DNA of 64,000 nt from Lactiplantibacillus brownii. GTDB taxonomy: Bacteria > Bacillota > Bacilli > Lactobacillales > Lactobacillaceae. Location of the stretch: contig NZ_JAVCWF010000001.1 in the NCBI RefSeq assembly GCF_031085375.1, positions 806,001 through 870,000 of the forward strand. The letters are read 5' to 3'. The first letter of the stretch is position 1, and every line of letters starts with the position of its first letter. Below the pieces are notes generated by a model. The model saw nothing but the letters and a program-made list of their open reading frames with translations, was not told the DNA's origin and did not search any database. Shown in pieces: positions 1 through 9,235 of this stretch. Both the position numbers and the translations under genes were made by a program.

Positions 1-884
1 TTATCGAAAATCCGCTGCGTCACTATGATTACGGTCAGTTGTTGACGGATATTCGTCACTTTGTTCGGACACCTCACTTCAATCGGGTCACGGGAACCAT
101 GGCTAGTTTAGCCACTGTTCTCTTTGTAATCACGGCAGTCGGGTTTGTGCAACAGCCTAGCAAGGCGTCGAGCAAGCAAAAGTCTGCGATTCAGGATACG
201 ATTACGAAGAATACCAAGACGGTTAAAAAGCAAAATACCGCAGCTTTGAAACGACAAAAAGCGGCCGAAAAAGCCGCTGCCGAGTCTAAGCAAGTTGCGA
301 CGGATAAGTTGAAGACTAAGCAAGCTTATGATCGGTTGTCAGAGGCGCAAAAGAAAGTTGCTAATGATTACAAATTGACTCCACAAGTGGCTTTAGCCAT
401 GAATAGCACACCGTTAACTGCGGTCGGAGACTCCGTTTTGTTAGATGTTTCTAGCGATTTACAACAAGTGATTCCTGGGACTACCGTTCAAGGTAAAGTT
501 GGTCGGCAAGTTTCTGAAGTGCCGGGAATTATTAGTTCGTTAAAATCCCAAGGACAATTAGCACATAATGTGTTAGTTAATATTGGGACTAACGGTACGA
601 TTACCGGGGCACAAGCGGACCAAGTGGTTAATGCGATTGGGAGCGACCACCAGATTTTTTGGGTCACGGCGCATGTCCCAACACAGAGTTGGCAAAATCA
701 GGTCAACCGTCAGATTAATGCGACATCAAAGAAGTATTCAAATGTTCATGTTGTCGATTGGTATACGGAAGCGTTGAACCAGAGCTCGTGGTTTGCAAGT
801 GATAATGTTCACCCGAACCCAACCGGTAACAAGAAGTTAACGGCGCTAATTGCTAATCAAATTGCGAAAGTTAATAACAACTAA
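1..884 (+). CDS. OatA-like O-acetyltransferase, C-terminal part (5' end outside window)
   Basis: The reading frame is open from the first bases of the window, so the gene begins upstream and only about 293 C-terminal residues are seen. A membrane segment (TMASLATVLFVITAVGFV) ends the integral-membrane acyltransferase part. A Lys/Ala-rich linker follows, then an extracellular SGNH-hydrolase domain: GDSV (nucleophile Ser), NIGTNG (Asn block) and DNVHPN (Asp/His of the triad). This layout is that of peptidoglycan O-acetyltransferases (OatA family), which acetylate cell-wall sugars and reduce lysozyme sensitivity. The precise acceptor (MurNAc or GlcNAc) cannot be read from this part. A strong terminator follows at once. 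Confidence 0.82.
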   Translation, partial: IENPLRHYDYGQLLTDIRHFVRTPHFNRVTGTMASLATVLFVITAVGFVQQPSKASSKQKSAIQDTITKNTKTVKKQNTAALKRQKAAEKAAAESKQVATDKLKTKQAYDRLSEAQKKVANDYKLTPQVALAMNSTPLTAVGDSVLLDVSSDLQQVIPGTTVQGKVGRQVSEVPGIISSLKSQGQLAHNVLVNIGTNGTITGAQADQVVNAIGSDHQIFWVTAHVPTQSWQNQVNRQINATSKKYSNVHVVDWYTEALNQSSWFASDNVHPNPTGNKKLTALIANQIAKVNNN

Positions 885-912
885 AGCTCAGTGAAAAAGC
901 AGGTTTCAAAAT

Positions 913-966
913 ATCTGTTGTTGGTAATCAAGACGAATCTTGATTATTGACAACGGATTTTTTGTA
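913..966 (+). terminator. Intrinsic terminator of the acyltransferase gene
   Basis: Long imperfect stem around TAATCAAG / CTTGATTA with outer ATCTGTTGT / ACAACGGAT arms, followed by a run of six Ts. It starts about 30 bases after the stop codon. Confidence 0.8.
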
Positions 967-1243
967 TTTAACTATTAATAGGATAACTTTAAATGAGAAC
1001 AGAAAGAGTGCGATAAAAGGTGGTTTGCTACCGAGCATAATCTATAAAATCGAATGATTATCATTTTCAAGCGCTTGATTTTTATGGCTAAGGTGCATCA
1101 AAACCATTTGTCACACGTTTTGACTATAAATATCAAATATGCTTGGTTTTATCCCAGACTTATCCATGACAGATAAACGGCATATGTTTTGATGATTGCT
1201 ACAAGAATTTCCGAAATGTTATTCGCATAAGAAGCGAAATGAC
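967..1243. other. Non-coding, AT-rich spacer with a Fur-like box
   Basis: No convincing ORF on either strand. It holds the palindrome AATGATTATCATT at 1053-1065, which resembles a Fur/PerR-family operator core, and a short inverted repeat TTCGC / GCGAA at 1222-1238 just before the abiEi promoter. The Fur-like box has no obvious target gene within 200 bases, so it may be left over from a deleted gene. Confidence 0.45.
1053..1065. promoter_or_regulatory. Fur/PerR-like palindrome
   Basis: AATGAT-T-ATCATT is a perfect 6-1-6 palindrome. It matches 12 of 13 bases of the core in the palindrome upstream of the Fur-family gene at 11577. Its role is inferred from similarity only. Confidence 0.35.
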
Positions 1244-1271
1244 TTGCTTTTTTTACACCTAGTGCTATTAT
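1244..1271 (+). promoter_or_regulatory. Promoter of the AbiE-type locus
   Basis: TTGCTT, a 16-base spacer and TATTAT, about 30 bases before the abiEi start codon, which has an AGGTGAT ribosome site. An inverted repeat (1222-1238) just upstream is a candidate for autoregulation by the antitoxin. Confidence 0.55.
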
Positions 1272-1300
1272 TTTAACAAAATATAGTTTCAGGTGATAAA

Positions 1301-1912
1301 ATGAAAAATGATACACTGTTAACTAAATTATTTAAATTAAATGTTATCTTTACAACTAAAGAAGCAGAAGCGGTAGGTATTTCTAAATATCATCTTAAAA
1401 GATTCGAACAGGACGGAGAAATTGGGCGTTTTGGTACAGGGCGTTCAGGTGTACAGTTATGGAACAATGAAAATTATTCCATAGATCCTTTTTTTGGAAT
1501 TCAATTACGTTATCCTAAAGCTGTTATTTCAGGACGAACAGCACTAAGTTGGTGGCATCTTATTGATCGGCAATTTAATTATTTAGATTTAACAGTGCCA
1601 AAAGGGTATCGGCTACCTAATCAATTTGGAGGATATATCGTTTCAATACATCATGTTGCGCTCGAATATTATAAAGTAGGATTGACAACCGTGAGAAATG
1701 AAGAAGACAGTGGTGATCTTGTTATATACGAACCGGAACGTGCGTTAATAGATGCATTTCGATTCAAGACAATTGCTGAATATGATAGAAATCAAGCTGT
1801 ACGAAACTATTTTCAAAGTGATTTTTGTGATCCACAAAAACTATTTCGTTATATTGAAAAATTTCCGGGACTGGCAGATTTGAAAAAAATCACGGAGGTA
1901 TTGAGCAATTAA
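1301..1912 (+). CDS. AbiEi-type antitoxin (type IV toxin-antitoxin)
   Basis: 203 residues. The N-terminal winged-helix segment (about residues 8-45, TTKEAEAVGISKYHLKRF) is typical of AbiEi antitoxins. It is followed by the conserved 'YPKAVISGRTALSWWHL' region and the 'YEPERALIDAFRF' motif of that family. AbiEi proteins repress their own operon and neutralise the nucleotidyltransferase AbiEii without stable complex formation. The downstream toxin reading frame overlaps the stop codon, as usual for abiE operons. Base composition is clearly more AT-rich than the neighbours, suggesting recent acquisition. The family assignment is solid; anti-phage activity is not shown here. Confidence 0.85.
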   Translation: MKNDTLLTKLFKLNVIFTTKEAEAVGISKYHLKRFEQDGEIGRFGTGRSGVQLWNNENYSIDPFFGIQLRYPKAVISGRTALSWWHLIDRQFNYLDLTVPKGYRLPNQFGGYIVSIHHVALEYYKVGLTTVRNEEDSGDLVIYEPERALIDAFRFKTIAEYDRNQAVRNYFQSDFCDPQKLFRYIEKFPGLADLKKITEVLSN

Positions 1913-2811
1913 AACAACTGATATTATCAGACAGATTAGGAATGCGGCTCGGACTAATCACACCGATTTACGTGAAATTCAAACAAGATTTGCAGCAGAA
2001 CGGTTTTTAGCTCGTATTACTCAGTCAAGGTACAAAGATGAGATGGTGCTTAAAGGCGGCTATTTAATTGGCGCAATAATTGGATTGAACAATCGAAGTA
2101 CTCATGATTTAGATTATTCTTATCAGCAAAATGTATCAGTTGAAGATTTGAGAAAAATAGTTATTGAAATAGCGGAAATCAATTTACAAGATGGAACTAG
2201 TTTCAATAATATTAATGTTATTGAGAATAAAACTGCTAAAAATCGGTATAATCCTGGTTACCGAGTATCAATGGATTTGGAGATGAATAATCCAGATCCG
2301 TCAAAGCCTGACCGACCAGTGAGCTATCATTTAGGTATTGATTTGGCTACAAATGATGATATTATCCCAAGTGTACAACGTTTTAAGCATAAGTCCGAGA
2401 TAGATGGCAGTGAAATCAATGTCTATGCTTATCCAGTAGAACAAATTCTTGCTGAGAAAATGTCAGCGTGTTTTTCTCATGGAGATCAAGATACTAGAAT
2501 TCGTGATTATTATGATATATTTGCTTTACAACGCTTTGAAGGCTCGAACATTAACTATAAAAATTTGCATGAATCAATTACAAGTTCATAATCAGGTTGA
2601 TGCTTTGAAAAATCCAATTGCAGCTTTTAATGATCTACGGCATAGCACTAAATTGAAGGGATTATGGGAAAATCGACATAATCAAATTATTTCAGATGAG
2701 CAACTAAGCTTCGATCAAACGATTGATGCAGCAAATGGCTTATTACGTGATGCTGGTTTTAAGGAAAATGATCCACAATCATTGAATAAACCGTGGTTGA
2801 GTGAAAAATAG
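1908..2811 (+). pseudogene. AbiEii-type nucleotidyltransferase toxin, frameshifted
   Basis: The frame is open from the codon after a TGA at 1902. The only well-placed start is an ATT at 1908, nine bases after GGAGG (1894-1898) and overlapping the abiEi stop. The family motif 'MVLKGGYLIG' begins at the internal ATG 2043, so starting there would cut off the N-terminal helices. 'DLDYSY' supplies the nucleotidyltransferase Asp pair, and 'EQILAEKMSA' and 'TRIRDYYDIFAL' are the later conserved motifs. The frame stops at 2589 (TAA), but the homologous C-terminus ('NQVDALKNPIAAFNDLR...') continues in the next frame from 2590 to 2811, giving about 300 residues in total, the usual AbiEii length. This is a one-base insertion (or sequencing error) that probably abolishes the toxin. 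Confidence 0.75.
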
Positions 2812-3237
2812 TGCTGGAAAACTATTTTAGTGATTCAAGTTCAGACAACCTTGATTTCATTGAATAATTACTACGAATAAATTAATGAGTTGTTATCATA
2901 AAATGCAGAAAATTTATTGGTTAAAACAACTATTCAGACTGTTTTGATGATGAATATTGGTGGTGGAAAAGTTTATCTTTGTTGTACTACTTGATATTAT
3001 AAAAGAGCAATGACTAGATTTTGTTAATCGATTTAGTTCTACGAGATGTAAAGCCCAATATTGGGTTAGCTGACTATGTGAATCTCATATAGTAAAGAAT
3101 AAAACCACCGACTACGGAAATTGTGGCTGGTGGTTTTTGTGGATAAGGTTTTGATGCAGTTTGACGGGTAAGGACTTGATGTGCCTTTTTAATGTTTTAG
3201 TCGCTTGCTAAGTTCTATATTGACATAAAGGGTAATC
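2812..3237. other. Non-coding spacer
   Basis: AT-rich with no supported gene. It contains a 12-base perfect palindrome CCCAATATTGGG at 3054-3065 and a terminator-like hairpin at 3102-3138. Nothing else is recognised. Confidence 0.5.
3102..3138 (+). terminator. Terminator-like hairpin downstream of the AbiE locus
   Basis: AAACCACC (3102-3109) pairs with GGTGGTTT (3129-3136), followed by Ts. It is nearly 300 bases from the toxin stop. Confidence 0.5.
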
Positions 3238-3274
3238 AAAAAAAACGGCAAAAATCACGCATGGATTTTTGCCG
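3238..3274 (-). terminator. Terminator of pepX
   Basis: An 11-base stem (CGGCAAAAATC with GATTTTTGCCG) with a 7-base loop and an eight-base T run on the minus strand, directly downstream of pepX. Confidence 0.9.
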
Positions 3275-3281
3275 CTTTAGC

Positions 3282-5726
3282 TTATTTAGCTTTCAATGTT
3301 TTTAAAGGAATTTGTAGCTTAATGTCATTTAAATTCAGAGAATATTGTAAGTCTTGATTACCACGAACCGTCATCTTCATATCGGTCGCATAAATGACTA
3401 AGCCAAGTTGATGACCCGCAAGTAAGCGATGGAAGATCGGTTGTAGCTCAACACTAAAGTCATTGAACTGGTTCGGTTGAATGGCTTCCGCATGCCAAGG
3501 CTCGTGTCGGTTTTGCAGATTCAAATGACCTTTTGTAATCATCTTGAATGAGGTGGCCGGTGCTAACTTGAAATCTTTCAAGTCATCCTCACGCCAATGA
3601 TAGCCGAGATCGAGCGCCTTGGACGCAATCAATTGTGGACTGACTGTTAACCGTTGCGCGAGGCCAAAGTCAATCAACATGAAACTTAACATCCCGAAGT
3701 TTTGATTCACGGCCACGGAGCCACTCACTTGTGGTCGACCCACGAGCAATTGATCCGCCGGTGCTTGCCAAGATTTAAACAATAGCCGGTGATTGTACAA
3801 CGGATTAGTTTTATCCTCACTGAGTAGATCGTTTTGCCAATCATTCAGATGCTGTTGATAGTGGGTGAATAACTTGTCCGACAATTTGTCCGTGAAATGG
3901 GCTGCACGTTGGTCAACGGGATGGTCAGCGGGCACGAGCTCCTTATATTGCACCTTAAAGTCGAGCGACTTGTCGGCATCTTCCCACCAATTATCATGTG
4001 CAGTCCAAGTCTCAGCGGCGGTATTATCCTGTACGAGCACATTAGGTAAGAGGGCTTCCGCATGGTTATCCAAGTCATAGAGTTCATGACTGAGCCAAAG
4101 ATTCATCATGTCAGTGAAATCGAGTGACTGTAAGTTATTAATATAAATATGTTGACCTTGGTGTAAGATGAGTTTTTTGGTCACTGGAACACTTTGTAAT
4201 TTATCCCAAAGGTTAGCGACATTGCGGGGCTTAACGTTCCAGTCATTAAGTCCGTGAACCATGACAATATCTGCTTTTATTTTATCAACATTTTTGAGAT
4301 AGTTGCGTTCGTCCCAAAAACGATTATAACTCCCAGTTTCACGATCTTGATCCGCGGTCAATTCGGCGAGCTTTTGGTTAAACTTGCCTTGAATATGATG
4401 TGCATCGCCAGCTTTAAGGCTCCGTGAAAAGACTTCTGCTGCTAAGACATCGGTATCCTCACCTTGGAACGTATCAGGAGCAACCACGAGACCGTTGTCG
4501 CGGTAGTAGTCGTACCAACTCGAAATGGCAGCTTCTGAAATGATCGTCTTTAAGCCTTCGACCCCGGTTGTCGCAGCGGCAGTCGCCAAAGTACCCAGAT
4601 AAGAGCGCCCGGTCATTGCGACTGAGCCATTGGTCCACCAAGCTTTGATGGCAACATCACCATCGCGGGTCGTGAAGGCATTCCGTTTGCCAGTCAGCCA
4701 TTCAATGATAGCAATGGTCGAGGTGGTCTCGTCTTCATCGCCAGTTGGCGCCAAGCCATCGGAATCGACTGAGCCAATGCCAGCGGCGTAAACGACAGCG
4801 AAACCGCGTGCTAGAAAGTAATCGTTTAGCGTGTAAGAACGTTCACGGCCAAAGCTTTCTTCTGCTTCAGAGGTGGTTTCATCAACGGCACGTGCGGCAG
4901 GCAATTGGGGTGCTGTTGCTTTAAACTCAACGTCTGCGTAAGTGTTGTTGTCTGGCGTCTTGGCGGTCAATGGCACGTCAACATTGTGCATTTGCGCCTT
5001 GCCAGCCTGGTCATCAATCCCTTGATTATAAGGACTTGCCGTATAAAGGACCGGGACTTTCAAACCGGTATTGGTCTCAGCGGGCCGCAAAATCTCAACC
5101 TTTAATAAATCACGTTGACCATCGTCGTCAGTATCCAAGGGGGCTTCCACGTAAACGACTTCACGGATGAGTTTGTCAGTATCGAAGACGGCTTGTGCTT
5201 TCCCGTTGAAGAATAGTGGTTTTTGATCCTGATCTGCTTGATAAAATGGCGCAAAAAAGCCGCGGGTCGTCAATAATTCAATCAAGGTTTGACCTTGAAC
5301 GCCACGCGTGTTTAGCAGTAAGTACCAGGCGTAGTAGAGTGATTCACGATCGAAGGCGGATTCGCCGACCATGGGCAAATGAATGTCGCGCATCGCTAAC
5401 AGCGGATCAGCGAGGTCGAAGTCTTGACCAGGCAAGAAGCCGAGTAACTGTAGACCGACGTTGTAGAAAACTTGATTGTTTACAACCGTTGCCGTGTCTA
5501 GCCATTCAGTCAAAGTGTGCTGACTCGTTGCCATTAAGTTGCTAAATTTGTGTTTTAGTCCAGCCGCGGAATGAACTTCCGGAAAGCTTTTGGCTAAAAG
5601 GGCCCGGTAAACAGCTGGCACCGTAGTTAAAGCAGCCATGTCAGTGGTAATGAAATGAATTTTTGTGAGTTCAGCAATCGCCGCTTCGGAATCAGTGGGC
5701 ACGATTGCAAATTGATTATTTTTCAT
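3282..5726 (-). CDS. pepX: Xaa-Pro dipeptidyl-peptidase (PepX)
   Basis: 814 residues, the size of lactobacillar PepX (peptidase family S15). The enzyme removes X-Pro dipeptides from peptide N-termini, essential for using proline-rich milk or plant peptides; it is cytoplasmic and has no signal peptide here. An N-terminal helical domain (about 1-190) precedes the alpha/beta-hydrolase core. The nucleophile Ser lies near residue 375 in 'GRSYLGT', the acid in 'HGLNDWNV' and the His in 'LHQGQHIY'. A C-terminal beta-rich domain completes the family layout. Monocistronic, with its own terminator. Confidence 0.96.
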   Translation of the reverse strand: MKNNQFAIVPTDSEAAIAELTKIHFITTDMAALTTVPAVYRALLAKSFPEVHSAAGLKHKFSNLMATSQHTLTEWLDTATVVNNQVFYNVGLQLLGFLPGQDFDLADPLLAMRDIHLPMVGESAFDRESLYYAWYLLLNTRGVQGQTLIELLTTRGFFAPFYQADQDQKPLFFNGKAQAVFDTDKLIREVVYVEAPLDTDDDGQRDLLKVEILRPAETNTGLKVPVLYTASPYNQGIDDQAGKAQMHNVDVPLTAKTPDNNTYADVEFKATAPQLPAARAVDETTSEAEESFGRERSYTLNDYFLARGFAVVYAAGIGSVDSDGLAPTGDEDETTSTIAIIEWLTGKRNAFTTRDGDVAIKAWWTNGSVAMTGRSYLGTLATAAATTGVEGLKTIISEAAISSWYDYYRDNGLVVAPDTFQGEDTDVLAAEVFSRSLKAGDAHHIQGKFNQKLAELTADQDRETGSYNRFWDERNYLKNVDKIKADIVMVHGLNDWNVKPRNVANLWDKLQSVPVTKKLILHQGQHIYINNLQSLDFTDMMNLWLSHELYDLDNHAEALLPNVLVQDNTAAETWTAHDNWWEDADKSLDFKVQYKELVPADHPVDQRAAHFTDKLSDKLFTHYQQHLNDWQNDLLSEDKTNPLYNHRLLFKSWQAPADQLLVGRPQVSGSVAVNQNFGMLSFMLIDFGLAQRLTVSPQLIASKALDLGYHWREDDLKDFKLAPATSFKMITKGHLNLQNRHEPWHAEAIQPNQFNDFSVELQPIFHRLLAGHQLGLVIYATDMKMTVRGNQDLQYSLNLNDIKLQIPLKTLKAK

Positions 5727-5861
5727 AGGTTTGTCCTTTATGATAAAAGTTATATTTTAAGTAACATTATACCGCTATTTGGCTTTAGACCAAATTAGAA
5801 ACTGACAGGGTTCCTAGCTTGTGCTACATTGAAGTTAATTTAAATTTGGAGGTGACAGTAC

Positions 5862-6263
5862 ATGGCTCAATTTCCAATTTTGTATACGACTAAGGCGGTT
5901 AACGAAGACGGGATTCATGGCGAAGCTTATATCGAAGATGGGATGCGGGTGCCAGTGGCGAGTCCGACCAAAACTGATCCGGGGTCGAATCCAGAACAGT
6001 TGCTTGGTTTAGCGTTGAGTACTTGTTTGAATGCCACGCTGGAGGCCATTGAAAAGGAACATGACGTGCCGCACCAAAGTAAGGTCGTCACGACAGTTAA
6101 GATGTCACGGGACCGGTTTGGGTATCAATTCTTTTTGGATGCGCAAGTCACGATTCCAGAAGTTGACTCGGCAACTGGTGCGCACTGGTTAGCGCTTGCG
6201 GAGACTCGCTGTCCGGTGGCTAAATTACTTGGCGACAACGTGAACGTTAAAATCCATTTGTAG
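5862..6263 (+). CDS. OsmC/Ohr-family organic hydroperoxide reductase
   Basis: 133 residues. The two redox cysteines of the family are present: 'LALSTCLNATL' (about residue 53) and 'ETRCPVAKLLG' (about residue 119). Together they form the thiol-based peroxide-reducing site of OsmC/Ohr proteins, which detoxify organic hydroperoxides in the cytoplasm. GGAGGTGA lies a good distance before the ATG. The gene is single and faces a convergent gene across a shared terminator. Whether it belongs to the Ohr or the OsmC branch cannot be decided by eye. Confidence 0.85.
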   Translation: MAQFPILYTTKAVNEDGIHGEAYIEDGMRVPVASPTKTDPGSNPEQLLGLALSTCLNATLEAIEKEHDVPHQSKVVTTVKMSRDRFGYQFFLDAQVTIPEVDSATGAHWLALAETRCPVAKLLGDNVNVKIHL

Positions 6264-6265
6264 GC

Positions 6266-6318
6266 AAAAATAAACTGATTGGTGGTCCAACTAAGGACGA
6301 TCAATCAGTTTATTTTGA
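6266..6318. terminator. Bidirectional terminator
   Basis: A 14-base stem AAATAAACTGATTG / CAATCAGTTTATTT lies between convergent genes. An A run precedes it and Ts follow it, so it can serve both strands. Confidence 0.8.
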
Positions 6319-6337
6319 AAGCGACTGGTGATGCTTT

Positions 6338-6616
6338 TTAGCAGTCGTGATGAAATGGACAATGTGAATGTGCCGTTTTGACGACGTCTTCAACCTTATC
6401 GACCTTATCCAAGGCTTGGCGCTTAGTCTTTTCACGTTCAATTCTGAGTTGGAGATACTTCTGATGAGTCTTGTAGAACCCATGAATCGCAATGGCTAAC
6501 GGTACGGTGTGTAATAACGTTAATGCCGGAATCAGCCAAGGATAATCGTGCGCCATGTTATAAACACGTTCGTGATGTACTTTCCAAGCCTCGTGCATTT
6601 CTTTTGGTGGTAACAT
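6338..6616 (-). CDS. Small membrane protein of unknown function with a His/Cys-rich tail
   Basis: 92 residues from the ATG that is preceded by AAGGAGT; a longer reading in the same frame has no ribosome site. One hydrophobic segment ('YPWLIPALTLLHTVPLAIAIHGFY', about residues 26-49) is followed by a charged, probably coiled-coil stretch rich in Lys, Arg and Glu. The end, 'HSHCPFHHDC', could bind metal. No family is recognised. It is monocistronic, between the peroxidase and an amino-acid permease. Confidence 0.65.
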   Translation of the reverse strand: MLPPKEMHEAWKVHHERVYNMAHDYPWLIPALTLLHTVPLAIAIHGFYKTHQKYLQLRIEREKTKRQALDKVDKVEDVVKTAHSHCPFHHDC

Positions 6617-6686
6617 ATAGGTCACACTCCTTAAAATAGTTGCCCTTAGTATAACGGTTATTGTAATCGCTGTCACTAATGGTGCC

Positions 6687-6719
6687 AAAAAACGTTCAGG
6701 CAACTGGCCTGAACGTTTT
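6687..6719 (-). terminator. Terminator of the APC permease gene
   Basis: AACGTTCAGGC / GCCTGAACGTT stem with a 5-base loop and a T run on the minus strand, right after the permease stop codon. Confidence 0.88.
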
Positions 6720-6726
6720 AGTCGTT

Positions 6727-8124
6727 TTAATCTAATTTCTGGTTCATTTTACTGTGACGAATACCATAGCTAAAGTAAATAATCAGTCCGAAGACGAACC
6801 AAATCAGTGAAGCAACCCAAGTTTCGAGGGAAAGTTGCGTCATCATGAAGAGACACAATAAGCCAGAAACAACCGGCAGAACTGGGTAGAATGGCACGCG
6901 GAAGCCTTTAATTTTATTCAAAGTTGGGTTCCGACGTAATAACAGGATCCCGAATGAAACGAAGGTAAAGGCGATTAAGGTTCCGATGTTAACCAAGTTG
7001 GCTAATTGTCCCAGTGGAATAAAGCCACCGAGAATCGAAATCACAACCGTGACCGTTAACATAGCATGTTTTGGCGCATGGTGTTTGTCGATTTGACCAA
7101 GAAAACTTGGTAACAAGCCGTCACGCCCAATTGAGTACAAGAGTCGAGAACTACTGTAGATCATCGTGACCATCATGGTGAACATGCCCGCTAGTGCGCC
7201 AATCGAGACAATACCAGCGACGAAGTTTTGATGGACAAGCTGTAGCGCGAAAGTGACAGCGTCATCAACGTTTAACAACTTGTAAGAGACCATCCCAGTT
7301 AACACACCGGAGACCATAATATAGAAGACGGTACAAACAATTAAGGTTCCAATGATCCCAATCGGCATGTTGCGCTTAGCGTTTTTAACTTCCGCGGCGG
7401 AGGATGAAACGGCATCAAAGCCTAAATAAGCAAAGAAGACGACCGCGGCGCCTTGGAAGATGCCGTGAATCCCAAATGGGGCAAACGGCGTCCAGTTAGA
7501 AGGCTTAACGTAGAATGAACCAACCAATAAGAAAATCACAATAATAGCTAATTTAACGGCAACGATAATATTATTCAAACGAACGGAAGTCTTCAGGCCT
7601 TCGTCGATGATCCAAGCAATCAAACAGACGATTAAGATGGCTACCAAATTGACGTACGTGCCATGTGCTGGGTCAAAAGACCCCGTGATGGCTTTCGGTA
7701 ATTTGAGACCGAAACCGGCAATAAACGAATTAAAGTAGGCGGCCCAGCCAACCGCGACGGCAGCCACGGCTAAGACATATTCCAACACTAAGGCCCAGCC
7801 GATGATCCAGCCAATCATTTCACCATAGACGATGTTGCCATATGAATAGGCGGAGCCAGCGATAGGTAAAACCGAGGCAAACTCGGCATAGCACATTGCG
7901 GCGACGGCACAAACGATGGCGGCAATTACGAAGGATAAGATAATCCCAGGACCCGCTTTCGTGGCAGCCACCGTGCCGGGTAAGATAAAGATCCCAGTCC
8001 CAATAACGGCCCCAATGCCAAGTGCAATTAAGTCAATGGCGGATAGGGTCCGCTCAAATTGACTATCTTTTTGTAAATAGCGCTCCAGATTTTCTTTCTG
8101 AAACAAGCGCTGACGAATCCCCAT
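6727..8124 (-). CDS. APC-superfamily amino-acid permease (CAT/YfnA type)
   Basis: 465 residues with about 12 membrane segments. 'GIGAVIGTGIFILPG' in the first helix is the APC substrate-binding signature. 'GPGIILSFVIAAIVCAVAAMCYAEFASVLPIAGSAYSY'-type helices 2-3 place it with cationic or branched amino-acid permeases of the YfnA group. The start is the ATG preceded by AAGGGG; the upstream 18 codons of the same frame lack a ribosome site. Monocistronic. Substrate not determinable from sequence. Confidence 0.88.
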   Translation of the reverse strand: MGIRQRLFQKENLERYLQKDSQFERTLSAIDLIALGIGAVIGTGIFILPGTVAATKAGPGIILSFVIAAIVCAVAAMCYAEFASVLPIAGSAYSYGNIVYGEMIGWIIGWALVLEYVLAVAAVAVGWAAYFNSFIAGFGLKLPKAITGSFDPAHGTYVNLVAILIVCLIAWIIDEGLKTSVRLNNIIVAVKLAIIVIFLLVGSFYVKPSNWTPFAPFGIHGIFQGAAVVFFAYLGFDAVSSSAAEVKNAKRNMPIGIIGTLIVCTVFYIMVSGVLTGMVSYKLLNVDDAVTFALQLVHQNFVAGIVSIGALAGMFTMMVTMIYSSSRLLYSIGRDGLLPSFLGQIDKHHAPKHAMLTVTVVISILGGFIPLGQLANLVNIGTLIAFTFVSFGILLLRRNPTLNKIKGFRVPFYPVLPVVSGLLCLFMMTQLSLETWVASLIWFVFGLIIYFSYGIRHSKMNQKLD

Positions 8125-8358
8125 AAATGTTGTCCCCTTTTTGGTTATTATTAACAGCTCGTTGTCACAATTCGACAAGTTACTCTGCTCACATGATACC
8201 TTGACTGATTATTAAAAGTCAATTAGAATCAGATGCTAATTTCAAAAGTAACCAGTAGAACTGGTTTGTTAGGGCACTTAACTGAATTCTGCCCCGTTAC
8301 AATGATGGCGGATTCTGATAAGATGATTAGTGAAAATGATTAACGAGGAGGCCATGGG

Positions 8359-9174
8359 ATGTCATCAATTTTAGTGGCAGAAGATTTATCGGCGGTCGGC
8401 GGAATTTCACTCAGTGCCGCGTTACCAGTCCTGACGGCGATGGACTATCAAGTGGCGGCATTGCCAACGACCCTGCTGTCAACACACACCAGTGGCTATG
8501 GACAACCGGCTGTGGTCGATTTGGCGACTTGGTTACCCCAAGTCTTTAAACACTGGACAACGGCCCAGTTGGCTTTTCAACAAGGACTGATTGGCTACGT
8601 CGGTTCGGTCGAACGATGCCAGTTGTTACAAGATTATTTAGTGACGCAAAAATTAGCTTTGTTGGTGATTGATCCAGTCATGGGAGATCTGGGCAAGCTA
8701 TACACTGGCTTTGATGACCGTTATGTGGCTGCCATGCGCCAGCTGGTCCAACTGGCCGATGTGATTTTGCCAAACGTCACCGAAGCTTGTTTGTTAGCGA
8801 GTGTACCATACACGGAAGCCCTAAATTTACCGCAGCTCCTAGCTGCTTGCCAAAAATTACTCAAACCGGGTGCTCATGTGGTGATTACGGATGTCACGCA
8901 AAATGATCAGATTGGTTGTGCTTGGCTGACGCCAGATGGGGTGCAATTTGTGGGTGAGCCACGCTTAGCCGGACACTATAACGGCACTGGTGACACGCTT
9001 GCAGCGGTCATCACAGGATTACTCGGACGAGGGTTCTCTTTGACACGTAGTCTGGAACTGGCTAATCAGTGGCTTCATATTGCGGTGGCTGAGACTTTGT
9101 CTGAGCATCGGTCAGATGGTCGACAAGGTGTGGCGTTAGGCGGTTTGTTGCGTGCTATTTTAACACTAGGTTAA
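8359..9174 (+). CDS. pdxK: Pyridoxal/pyridoxine kinase-like protein (ribokinase family)
   Basis: 271 residues of the PfkB/ribokinase superfamily. Features are an N-terminal 'AEDLSAVGGISLSAAL' substrate segment, 'VIDPVMGD' (phosphate contact), 'ADVILPNVTEA' and the C-terminal 'YNGTGDTLAAVITG' anion hole with catalytic Asp. This pattern fits pyridoxal kinase, which phosphorylates vitamin B6 vitamers to PLP precursors in the cytoplasm. Phosphomethylpyrimidine kinase (ThiD) is the main alternative; length and lack of thiamin genes nearby favour PdxK. GAGGAGG precedes the ATG. A 7-base inverted repeat (8250-8266) lies upstream. Confidence 0.8.
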   Translation: MSSILVAEDLSAVGGISLSAALPVLTAMDYQVAALPTTLLSTHTSGYGQPAVVDLATWLPQVFKHWTTAQLAFQQGLIGYVGSVERCQLLQDYLVTQKLALLVIDPVMGDLGKLYTGFDDRYVAAMRQLVQLADVILPNVTEACLLASVPYTEALNLPQLLAACQKLLKPGAHVVITDVTQNDQIGCAWLTPDGVQFVGEPRLAGHYNGTGDTLAAVITGLLGRGFSLTRSLELANQWLHIAVAETLSEHRSDGRQGVALGGLLRAILTLG

Positions 9175-9235
9175 GCCGGAAAATGTTATACTAGCTGGGA
9201 GTGTTTTTGAAATTGAATTTTGGAGGAATCGTTTT

